From contig JAEZCV010000227.1 in NCBI GenBank assembly GCA_023429985.1, positions 1 to 43,128 on the forward strand: a DNA stretch of 43,128 nucleotides, in the 5' to 3' direction. Both the position numbers and the translations under genes were made by a program. The notes beneath the pieces were generated by a model. The model was given only the letters and a program-made list of their open reading frames with translations, was not told where the DNA came from and made no database searches. The DNA is from Bacteroidota bacterium (GTDB taxonomy: Bacteria; Bacteroidota; Bacteroidia; Chitinophagales; Chitinophagaceae). This document shows, one piece after another, positions 32,457 through 40,119 of this stretch. Position 1 is the stretch's first letter. Each line of letters starts with the position of its first letter.

Positions 32457-33191
32457 TCAATAAAACCTGCGGCGGTTCCTTTTGTTCCAAATAAGTACGA
32501 TAATAAAGCCGGTAAGGGCTCCGCCCAGGTGTGCAAAATGCGCAACATTATCGCCGGAAAACTGAATCACCCCTCCAAAAAGGTCAATGGCCGCAAGTCC
32601 AAGCACCGCCCATTTGGCTTTTACCGGGAAAGGTATGAACATGATAAAAAGTTCAGTATTTGGAAATAAATAAGCGAAAGCAGCAAAAATGCCCATTACC
32701 GCTCCCGAAGCGCCCAGTGCAGGAACAATGGATCCAATGTGGTCAGAAACGCTGCTGCTATTGGTGGCAATGGCTTCAATAAGTTGTTCGCTCCGGAAGT
32801 ATTGAATGGAAAGATGTGCTGCTGCTGCCCCTATACCGCAAAGTATAAAAAACAACAGGAATCTTTTGGGTCCCCATACATTTTCCAAAACCCTTCCAAA
32901 CATCCAAAGTCCAAACATGTTAAACAGAATATGAAAAAAACTGCCGGGTGAATGCGCAAACATGTGGGTTGCGATCTGGTAAGGCTTAAATCCCTCATAG
33001 GGTTGCAAACCCGGAATTTGCCTTGCAAAATCAACCAGTTCGGGATCAATAATTGGGTAAAGAGAAATTTTTTCTGTGATATTGTATTGTGCTCCCAGTG
33101 TTATCTGCGCAACATATACCAGAACATTTATGATGATCAGGTTTTTTACAATGGGAGGAAATGAATCGGGCCTTGTATAATTAAAACTCAT
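32457..33191 (-). CDS. Rhomboid family intramembrane serine protease (second of a tandem pair)
   Basis: 244 residues, compact rhomboid core without the C-terminal tail of its neighbour. The catalytic serine is in ALGASGAVMGIFAAF and the histidine in NVAHFAHLGGALTGF. The L1 stretch YQIATHMFAHSPGSFFHILFNMFGLWMFG is present. About six membrane helices. The start ATG 33191 lies 4 nt after the rlmD-like stop, so the gene is likely co-transcribed with that gene and with the other rhomboid. Sequence identity with the neighbour is limited, so the duplication looks old. Substrates unknown. Confidence 0.9.
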   Translation of the reverse strand: MSFNYTRPDSFPPIVKNLIIINVLVYVAQITLGAQYNITEKISLYPIIDPELVDFARQIPGLQPYEGFKPYQIATHMFAHSPGSFFHILFNMFGLWMFGRVLENVWGPKRFLLFFILCGIGAAAAHLSIQYFRSEQLIEAIATNSSSVSDHIGSIVPALGASGAVMGIFAAFAYLFPNTELFIMFIPFPVKAKWAVLGLAAIDLFGGVIQFSGDNVAHFAHLGGALTGFIIVLIWNKRNRRRFY

Positions 33192-33195
33192 CTTT

Positions 33196-34629
33196 TCATT
33201 TTCTTTTTAACTGAACTACATTTTCAATATGATGCGTATGCGGAAACATATCAACGGGTTTCAATCGCGTTACCGCGTATTTTTCATCCAGCAAGGCAAG
33301 ATCTCTTGCCTGTGTTGCAGGATTGCAGCTTACATAAACAACTACCGGTGCTTCAATTTCCAGGATCTTTCTTACCAGCTTTTCATGCATGCCTGCTCTT
33401 GGCGGATCGGTAATGATCACATCGGGCTTACCATGCAACGCAAAAAATTCATCATTACAAACATCAATAACATCGCCCGGAAAAAATGAAGCATGTTCAA
33501 TATTATTCAACAATGCATTTTCATGCGCATCTTTTACTGCAGCTTCAATAGCCTCCACTCCAATGATCTTTTTCGCGCCTTTGCTGCAAAAAATTCCAAT
33601 GCTTCCCGTGCCGCAATATAGGTCATAAACCACCTGCGATCCATCCAGCATGGCAAACTCTCTTGTTATGCTATACAGGGTTTCGGCCTGTTTTGTATTG
33701 GTTTGAAAAAACGATTTCGGACCAATTTTGAACCGGAATTCTTCCAGCTGTTCTATTACATAACCCTTTCCTTTATAAACAACAGGTTCCAGGTCAAAGA
33801 TCGAATCATTATTCTTAAGATTAATAGTGTAAACGATCGTGGTAAGTTGCGGAAATTCACTGTCAATAAATTCCAGGATCTTTTTTCTCCTTTTTTCATT
33901 GTCTTCACCTAACACCAGGTTGATCATAACCTCTCCTGTGGTGCACAAACGCACCTGCAGGTTGCGCAACATTCCTCTATGTTCCCGAAAATCGTAAAAA
34001 CTAAAATTGTTTGCATGGGCAAATGCCCTGATCGAATTCCGTAACTGGTTGGTGAGGTCTTCCTGGAGCCAGCATTTTTCTATGTTCACGATCTTATCGA
34101 AAAACCCGCGGGCATGAAATCCCAGAACATTATCGGGAGGTTGAACCGGAGCAGGTTCCCAGGCACCCGATGCATCGCGGTTCCTTCTGGGAGGAGGAAC
34201 GGGTGAGTATTCCCTGGTGCTGAAAGTATATTCCAGTTTATTCCTGTAAAACCTATCCTGCGGCGCGCCGGCAATAGTTTCAACCGCAGGCAAAGCAATT
34301 TTTCCTATGCGTTGCAGGTTGTCAATTACCTGCTGTTGCTTGTATTCAATTTGCTTATGATATGGTAGCATTTGCCACTGGCAGCCGCCGCAAATGCCAA
34401 AATGCTGGCAAAAGGGCTCCACCCTTTCCTGTGAGTAGGTTTTAAATTCAATGGGATGTCCTTCAGCCCAGTCTTTCTTGTTTTTCGACAGCCTTACATC
34501 CACCACATCGCCGGGAACCACGTTTTCTATGAAGATCACTTTTCCATCCCTGCGGGCAAGTGATTTTCCTTCGGCAGCATAATTTTCAACCAGCAATTCC
34601 TCGAGAACAATATTTTTTTTCTTTCTCAC
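33196..34629 (-). CDS. rlmD: 23S rRNA (uracil-5-)-methyltransferase, RlmD/RumA type
   Basis: SAM-dependent enzyme that makes 5-methyluridine in rRNA. 477 residues with a GTG start at 34629. The order is TRAM domain (LEELLVENYAAEGKSLARRDGKVIFIENVVPGDVVDVRL), iron-sulphur cysteines (FCQHFGICGGCQW), then the methyltransferase with YDLYCGTGSIGIF (SAM site), DPPRAGMHEKLV, and the catalytic Cys in VYVSCNPATQARDL. An unusual Pro/Arg-rich insertion (SPVPPPRRNRDASGAWEPAP, about 140-165) sits in the central region. RlmD, RlmC and TrmA-like activities cannot be fully separated by eye. The gene leads the minus-strand rhomboid operon. Confidence 0.88.
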   Translation of the reverse strand: MRKKKNIVLEELLVENYAAEGKSLARRDGKVIFIENVVPGDVVDVRLSKNKKDWAEGHPIEFKTYSQERVEPFCQHFGICGGCQWQMLPYHKQIEYKQQQVIDNLQRIGKIALPAVETIAGAPQDRFYRNKLEYTFSTREYSPVPPPRRNRDASGAWEPAPVQPPDNVLGFHARGFFDKIVNIEKCWLQEDLTNQLRNSIRAFAHANNFSFYDFREHRGMLRNLQVRLCTTGEVMINLVLGEDNEKRRKKILEFIDSEFPQLTTIVYTINLKNNDSIFDLEPVVYKGKGYVIEQLEEFRFKIGPKSFFQTNTKQAETLYSITREFAMLDGSQVVYDLYCGTGSIGIFCSKGAKKIIGVEAIEAAVKDAHENALLNNIEHASFFPGDVIDVCNDEFFALHGKPDVIITDPPRAGMHEKLVRKILEIEAPVVVYVSCNPATQARDLALLDEKYAVTRLKPVDMFPHTHHIENVVQLKRK

Positions 34630-34633
34630 GGCT

Positions 34634-34641
34634 CAAAAGTA
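34634..34641 (-). promoter_or_regulatory. Candidate -7 element TACTTTTG of the rlmD-like gene
   Basis: Exact TAnnTTTG match on the minus strand, only 4 nt before the GTG start at 34629. If active, the message would be leaderless or begin inside the first codons. Confidence 0.4.
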
Positions 34642-34810
34642 GGGGATAGTTCACAGTTTGTTGTTGACACTGGCGGGTTTATGAAGGTTCTAACAGAAGG
34701 TTGCTCCATTAAAAACAGGGTTATTTTGAGTTCCGGGGCTTTTTCTCTTTGCAACTCTTTAACCATCTTTGCCTTCTTTTTACTATAGTTTTACACGATA
34801 TCATTTAGCT

Positions 34811-36232
34811 ATGAAGATTACTGCCTTCCTGCTTCTTACCTTTTTAAGTTTTGGTGCCTATGCCCAACAGGGTTACGAGATCAGGGTTAAACTCTCTCCC
34901 TTAAAAAATCAATATATCTACCTGGGTCATTACCTTGGTAAACAACTTCCCATAATTGATTCTGCCATGCTGGATCAAAACAGTGTTGCTGTATTTAAGG
35001 GTTCGAAGGCATTGGGAGGTGGAATCTATCTCGTTGGCTTCCCCGATAAAACCAAAAATTTTGAAATTCTTATTGATAAGAACCAGCATTTCATGGTTGA
35101 AGCAGATGCGTCTAACCTGCAAAACCTGAAGTTCACCAATTCGCCCGAAAACGTTTCTTTTAAAGCATACCAGTCGTACATGGCAAAAAACGGTAAGGCC
35201 ATGGATTCAATTTTTAATTTGCGGAAATCGGCTAACCCCAAAGACTCTGTTCAACTTTCTGTTCAACTTGAGAATTTAAATGATAAGATCAAAAATTACA
35301 GGTTGAATATTATTAAAGAACAACCTTCCAGCTTACTGTCTGCCTTGTTGCTTGCCATGAAAGAACCGGAAATTCCAAAAGATGATCCCGCAGCAAAAAC
35401 AGATTCCATGTTTGCCTACAAATATTTTAAAAAGCATTTCTGGGATGGCGTTGAATTTACCGATGGCCGCCTTACACGCACTCCTTTTTTTGAATCGAGA
35501 GTTGATAAATATTTCGAACAACTGGTTTATCCAAGTGCTGATTCAGTTATCAAAGAAATTGACTGGATGATGAGCTATGCCAATGTGAATGATGATATGC
35601 AGAAGTTTATGTTGCTTAAATTCATTAACCGTTACCTGAACCAGAAATACATGTGGGAAGACAAGGTTTTTGTTCACCTTTTTGAAAAATACCTGGCCCA
35701 GAAAGATTATCCATGGCTTACTGAACAAGGTAAGAAAATTATTACTGAGCGTGCCTACAGTTTAATGGCCAACATTATGGGCAATCCTGCATCTGAGGTG
35801 GAATTGCCGGATACAACGGGAAAAAAAGTTAGTTTGTACTCAGTAGAAGCGCCCTTTGTTTTGGTTGCTATCTGGGATCCTACATGCGGTCATTGCAAGG
35901 AAGTGCTGCCTAAACTTGATAGTTTTTACCAGGCCAAATGGAAAGACTATGGGTTGAAATTTTATGGCCTTGCCAAAGAAACCGATGGCACAAAAAAGGA
36001 CTGGCTGAATTTTATTAATAAAGCCGATATCAGGCACTGGAATCATGTGTATTACTCAAAGGTTGATGATGCGGCGAGAGTGCAGGCCGGAATTCCGGGC
36101 TATTCACAGTTGTACGATGTGCAAAGTTTTCCTACTTTGTACCTGCTTGATGAAGAAAAGCGAATTATTGCCAAGAAGGTCACTCCCGAACAGGTGGATG
36201 AGATCCTTCAATTCAGGCTGAAAACCAAATAG
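34811..36232 (+). CDS. TlpA-like thioredoxin-fold protein with DUF4369-type N-terminus
   Basis: 473 residues from ATG 34811 (a TTG at 34769 is rejected). Signal peptide KITAFLLLTFLSFGAYAQ. The N-terminal beta-rich domain (about 20-125: YEIRVKLSPLKNQYIYLGHY...) fits DUF4369. A helical middle region (about 130-325) follows, of the kind called DUF5106 in this family. The C-terminal thioredoxin domain (about 330-473) has Cys359-Gly-His-Cys362 in WDPTCGHCKEVLP and the cis-proline in VQSFPTLYLLD. It acts in the periplasm as a thiol-disulphide exchange protein, perhaps anchored by partners, since no lipobox is seen. A PPIC isomerase gene begins 4 nt after its stop, suggesting joint work in envelope protein folding. 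Confidence 0.85.
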   Translation: MKITAFLLLTFLSFGAYAQQGYEIRVKLSPLKNQYIYLGHYLGKQLPIIDSAMLDQNSVAVFKGSKALGGGIYLVGFPDKTKNFEILIDKNQHFMVEADASNLQNLKFTNSPENVSFKAYQSYMAKNGKAMDSIFNLRKSANPKDSVQLSVQLENLNDKIKNYRLNIIKEQPSSLLSALLLAMKEPEIPKDDPAAKTDSMFAYKYFKKHFWDGVEFTDGRLTRTPFFESRVDKYFEQLVYPSADSVIKEIDWMMSYANVNDDMQKFMLLKFINRYLNQKYMWEDKVFVHLFEKYLAQKDYPWLTEQGKKIITERAYSLMANIMGNPASEVELPDTTGKKVSLYSVEAPFVLVAIWDPTCGHCKEVLPKLDSFYQAKWKDYGLKFYGLAKETDGTKKDWLNFINKADIRHWNHVYYSKVDDAARVQAGIPGYSQLYDVQSFPTLYLLDEEKRIIAKKVTPEQVDEILQFRLKTK

Positions 36233-36236
36233 AACT

Positions 36237-38186
36237 ATGAAAAAACTTTTTGTTCTGCTGCTTCTGAGTTATTCTTTGGAACCGGCGGCACAGACTCTAT
36301 TCCATTTTGGAAAGGACACTGTTACTGCTGATGATTTTTTAAGGGCCTATCAAAAAAATAATTCAGGCCCGCGTTCCGAAAAGGCATTTCTTGAATATTT
36401 CGACCTTTACTTGACTTCGCGACTTAAGATCGCCGAAGCAAAAAGGCTTGGCCTTGACCAGCTTCCGCAGATGAAGTCCGATATGCAGAATCTTAGGCAG
36501 CAACTATTGCCAGCTTACCTGGTTGACAAATCCGCTATCAGTCAAAAAGCAGAAGAGGCTTTTGAAAGATCTAAGAAAGAAATCAGGATCGCACATATTT
36601 TTATTGGTAATGAATCCGGCAAAGAAGAAGCTCGTAAAAAAGCTGAAACAGTATATGCTGAATTGAAAAAAGCGGGTAAGAATATCTTTTCGGAATTGGC
36701 TGCTAAATATTCCGATGACCCGGCAGCAAAAAACAACGGTGGTGAAATTGGCTGGATCACTGTTTTTTCGCTTCCTTACGAAATCGAGAACCTGGTATAT
36801 AACACACCGAAAGGAAAAACTTCTGGAATATTTGAATCGAAAGCAGGGTTCCACATTATAAAGAATATGGAAGAAAGAAAACCTTCGGGCAGAATGAAAG
36901 CCGCGCAGGTGCTTCTTGCATTTCCACCTGCGGCAACCGAAGAAATGAAAATGGGAATTAAGAACCGTGCAGATTCCATTTACAACAGGTTAAAGAAAGG
37001 AGATGATTTTACATTAATGGTTCAGCAATTCAGCAACGATGTGATCTCCTCCGCATCAAACGGAATGATTCCAGAATTTGGTATTGGTGATTACCATCCC
37101 GCTTTTGAACAGGCAGCTTTTGCCTTGTCAAAGGATGGAGATTTCAGCAAACCTGTATTAACGCCACATGGATACCATATTATAAAAAGACTGGAACGAA
37201 TTCCTGTAGAAAAAAATAAAACTCCCGAAATCATTGAACGATATGTACAGCAAGTGGAATTGAGCGACAGGATGGAAGCGTTGAAGAATGAACAACATAA
37301 ATCCCTGGTGCAAAAAATAAAGATCAATGGCCCGCATTTTAATCTTAATGAAGTTGAACTTTTTACAAAAAACAGGTTAGAAAACAAGCCCGCGGCAACT
37401 GGTGTCAAGATCAAAGACAATTCGGTATTGATGTCTTTTTCCGACCCGGCCAATACAATAAAAAAGGATTTTACCGCAGCCGACTTCATTGGTTATGCAG
37501 AGGTTTTCAGGTTTAAATCTGATGGGTCGGGAATGAAAAGTTTTGATGTATTATGGGAAGATTTTATGGAAGAATCTGTGAGATCCTTTTATGAGAATAA
37601 CCTGGAAGTTTTTAATCCAGCTTTTCGTAACCAGTTGCAGGAATTCAACGATGGGAACTTATTTTTTGAAGTGATGCAGAAAATGGTTTGGGGTCCTTCT
37701 CAAACAGATACTATCGAACAATTGCAATTTTTTGCAAAGAACAGGAATAAGTACACATGGAAACCCAGTGCCGATGCTGTTATTTTCTATGCCAGTGATG
37801 CAACAATAGCAAATGAGTTTCTGAAGGATCTTCAAAAGCAACCCGCGGAATGGTCGCAATTTGTAACCGATCACAGTATGCATGTTGCTGCAGATTCCGG
37901 CCGCTTTGAATTTGAAAATTTACCGGGGATTAGTAAGAATATTAAAGAAGGAATGATTACAGCTCCGGTTATTAACGATGCCGATAAGTCAGCCACCTTT
38001 GCTTATATTATTAAGGTTTATCCCAATCAAACGCCGCGCAGTTTTGAAGAAGCAAAAGGCCTGGTGATCAGTGATTTCCAGGATGAAAAGGATAAACAAT
38101 GGATTGAGCAGTTGAAACAGAATTACCCGGTAACCGTTAATCGCAGTTTATGGGAAAGTATGCTTAAAGAAAAAAAATGGAAATAA
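36237..38186 (+). CDS. Periplasmic peptidyl-prolyl cis-trans isomerase with two PPIC domains
   Basis: 649 residues with a signal peptide (MKKLFVLLLLSYSLEPAAQ). The N-terminal chaperone region (about 20-115) is followed by PPIC module 1 (about 118-215: IRIAHIFIGNE to FESKAGFHIIKN) and PPIC module 2 (about 220-320: MKAAQVLLAFPP to LTPHGYHIIKRLERIP). The C-terminal ~330 residues are of unclear family, helical and then mixed, and include a divergent region resembling a third PPIC-type fold (EGMITAPVINDADKSATFAYIIKVYP). It is longer than the SurA-like protein at 1194-2567. Its stop abuts the stop of convergent metF without a single base between. Confidence 0.86.
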   Translation: MKKLFVLLLLSYSLEPAAQTLFHFGKDTVTADDFLRAYQKNNSGPRSEKAFLEYFDLYLTSRLKIAEAKRLGLDQLPQMKSDMQNLRQQLLPAYLVDKSAISQKAEEAFERSKKEIRIAHIFIGNESGKEEARKKAETVYAELKKAGKNIFSELAAKYSDDPAAKNNGGEIGWITVFSLPYEIENLVYNTPKGKTSGIFESKAGFHIIKNMEERKPSGRMKAAQVLLAFPPAATEEMKMGIKNRADSIYNRLKKGDDFTLMVQQFSNDVISSASNGMIPEFGIGDYHPAFEQAAFALSKDGDFSKPVLTPHGYHIIKRLERIPVEKNKTPEIIERYVQQVELSDRMEALKNEQHKSLVQKIKINGPHFNLNEVELFTKNRLENKPAATGVKIKDNSVLMSFSDPANTIKKDFTAADFIGYAEVFRFKSDGSGMKSFDVLWEDFMEESVRSFYENNLEVFNPAFRNQLQEFNDGNLFFEVMQKMVWGPSQTDTIEQLQFFAKNRNKYTWKPSADAVIFYASDATIANEFLKDLQKQPAEWSQFVTDHSMHVAADSGRFEFENLPGISKNIKEGMITAPVINDADKSATFAYIIKVYPNQTPRSFEEAKGLVISDFQDEKDKQWIEQLKQNYPVTVNRSLWESMLKEKKWK

Positions 38187-39140
38187 TTATTTCAATGCAT
38201 TAACTACGCTGCAGATCATTTTTGGTTTGCCTAAAGTATAATAATGTAACCCGGGAACACCAGCGGCTTTCAATTCTTTAGATTGCATGGCAAGCCATTC
38301 TGTTCCCACCACTTCAACATCGGCATCAGTTTTACATTTCAGGATCTCTGCAGACAATTCTTCAGGAATATCAACATGAAAAGTCCTGGGAATAACTGTC
38401 AGCTGCTTCTTGGTACTAATTGGTTTCAGTCCGGGTAAAACAGGAACGGTAATTCCTGCATCCCTGCAGGATTTTACAAAATCAAAATATTTTTTGTTGT
38501 CGAAGAACATTTGCGTGGTGATGTATTCGGCTCCTGCTTCCACTTTAGCCTTCAGGTAAGAAAGGTCGTTGGCCATGTTGGGAGCTTCAAAATGCTTTTC
38601 GGGGTAGCCGGCAACACCTATACAGAAATTTGTTTTCACTGCGTTCTTCAGATCTTCTTCCAGGTAAATTCCATTGTTCATATTTACCACCTGGTTCAAT
38701 AATTCAATGGCATATTTATGACCGCCGGCTTCCGGCTCGAAATAACTTTCATTCTTGGGCGCATCTCCTCTTAAAACCAGAACATTGTCCACACCAAGGA
38801 AGTTAAGATCTATAAGTGCATCTTCGGTTTCCTGTTTGCTAAAACCACCACAGATCAGGTGGGCCACTGCATCAACTTTATAACGGTTTTGAATAGCCGC
38901 ACAAATTCCTACCGTCCCGGGACGTTTTCTTACTTCAATCTTATCAAAGGTTCCATCAGGCTTTTTCTTGAACATACTTTCACTGCGGTGATAGGTAACA
39001 TTAATAAAAGCCGGTTTGAATTCCATTAATGGATCAAGATGTTCCCAAAGTGCCTGGATGCCTTTACCTTTTAAAGGGGGCAGTATTTCAAATGAAACGG
39101 GGGTGCCGGATGTCTGTTTAATATGATCTGTAACTTTCAT
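38187..39140 (-). CDS. metF: Methylenetetrahydrofolate reductase
   Basis: Reduces 5,10-methylenetetrahydrofolate to 5-methyltetrahydrofolate for methionine synthesis, using FAD. 317 residues from ATG 39140. The frame opens at 39152, but MKVTDHIKQTSGTPVSFEILPP is the family start with the catalytic glutamate in SFEILPP. Other landmarks are INVTYHR, HLICGGFS, the FAD region NVLVLRGDAP, IGVAGYPEKH, and YITTQMFFDNKKYFDF. A TAAGTTTG promoter word lies 9 nt upstream on the minus strand. It is divergent from lptB. Confidence 0.94.
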   Translation of the reverse strand: MKVTDHIKQTSGTPVSFEILPPLKGKGIQALWEHLDPLMEFKPAFINVTYHRSESMFKKKPDGTFDKIEVRKRPGTVGICAAIQNRYKVDAVAHLICGGFSKQETEDALIDLNFLGVDNVLVLRGDAPKNESYFEPEAGGHKYAIELLNQVVNMNNGIYLEEDLKNAVKTNFCIGVAGYPEKHFEAPNMANDLSYLKAKVEAGAEYITTQMFFDNKKYFDFVKSCRDAGITVPVLPGLKPISTKKQLTVIPRTFHVDIPEELSAEILKCKTDADVEVVGTEWLAMQSKELKAAGVPGLHYYTLGKPKMICSVVNALK

Positions 39141-39149
39141 AAAGTGGCG

Positions 39150-39157
39150 CAAACTTA
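39150..39157 (-). promoter_or_regulatory. Candidate -7 element TAAGTTTG of metF
   Basis: Exact TAnnTTTG match on the minus strand with its last base 9 nt before ATG 39140, giving a near-leaderless message if used. No clear -33 box. Confidence 0.45.
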
Positions 39158-39238
39158 ATAAAACTAAATTCTATATCATAGTGCCTTTTATGACTGCTTT
39201 TTGTTACCCCAGCTCATTTTTATCAAATTGTTTAACGA

Positions 39239-39266
39239 TTGACAAATCAGGTTTCATTTATTTTTA
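39239..39266 (+). promoter_or_regulatory. Candidate promoter of lptB (TTG - 17 nt - TATTTTTA)
   Basis: TTG at 39239-39241 and TATTTTTA at 39259-39266 (last base off consensus). The exact word TAAGTTTG at 39274-39281 also fits a -7 box but overlaps the TTG start codon of lptB, so this upstream pair is the better candidate if that start is right. Confidence 0.35.
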
Positions 39267-39278
39267 CCAAAAATAAGT

Positions 39279-40061
39279 TTGAGAACCAGCATCCATACCA
39301 GTGATCTTGTAAAGCGCTACGGCGACAGAACAGTTGTAAACCAGGTTTCTGTAGAAGTAAAACAGGGCGAGATCGTTGGCTTACTGGGCCCAAATGGAGC
39401 CGGCAAGACCACTACATTTTATATGGTAGTGGGATTAATAAAACCGGATGCTGGCGAGGTTTTTCTTAACGAAACCAACATCACGCCCCAGGCTATGTAT
39501 AAGAGGGCCCAGATGGGAATTGGTTATTTGCCCCAGGAACCGTCTATTTTCAGAAAACTGTCGGTGGAAGACAATATCAAAGCCGTGCTGGAAATGACTA
39601 AACTTTCCCGCAAAGAGCAAAAACTTAAGCTGGAATCCTTGCTGGACGAGTTTCGGCTGCAGCACGTAAGAAAAAGTAACGGCGATGTTTTAAGTGGAGG
39701 TGAAAGAAGGCGAACAGAAATTGCGCGTGCCCTTGCTGTTGATCCAAAGTTTATTTTATTGGATGAACCTTTCGCGGGAATCGATCCCATTGCGGTTGAG
39801 GATATACAGGCTATTGTGGCCAAGCTTAAATTTAAAAATATCGGCATACTCATAACTGACCATAATGTAACAGAAACGCTTTCCATTTGCGACCGGGCTT
39901 ATTTACTGATTGAAGGAAAGATTTTTAAACATGGAACAGCCGAGGAACTTGCCCAGGACGACCAGGTAAAGAAGTTATACCTCGGTAGGAATTTTGAGTT
40001 AAAAAGAAAGGATTATCTACTCCAGGAGCTCGATCCCGGCTCCCTTCCGGGTAATTTATAA
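39279..40061 (+). CDS. lptB: LPS export ABC transporter ATP-binding protein LptB
   Basis: ATPase that powers LPS extraction from the inner membrane with LptFG. 260 residues from TTG 39279; no ATG exists near the start and the residues MRTSIHTSDLVKRYGDRTVV align with the beginning of LptB. Walker A GPNGAGKTT at 37-45, the LptB-type Q-loop YLPQEPSIFRKLSVEDNI, signature LSGGERRR, Walker B FILLDEPFAGIDPIAV, and switch histidine TDHNV. FRKLSVEDNI and EPFAGIDP separate LptB from other ABC ATPases. The C-terminus is about 15 residues longer than E. coli LptB. LptF/G and other partners are not in the window. Confidence 0.93.
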   Translation: MRTSIHTSDLVKRYGDRTVVNQVSVEVKQGEIVGLLGPNGAGKTTTFYMVVGLIKPDAGEVFLNETNITPQAMYKRAQMGIGYLPQEPSIFRKLSVEDNIKAVLEMTKLSRKEQKLKLESLLDEFRLQHVRKSNGDVLSGGERRRTEIARALAVDPKFILLDEPFAGIDPIAVEDIQAIVAKLKFKNIGILITDHNVTETLSICDRAYLLIEGKIFKHGTAEELAQDDQVKKLYLGRNFELKRKDYLLQELDPGSLPGNL

Positions 40062-40119
40062 GCATCGCCAGATATATCCAATGAATTGCTGTTGTTGAAA
40101 CTTTCGTATTTTGCCAGCA

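Noticed and set aside
37091..37489. 132-codon minus-strand frame opposite the second prolyl isomerase
   Set aside because: The frame is opposite a well supported gene, and its serine/cysteine-rich translation is typical of an antisense shadow.
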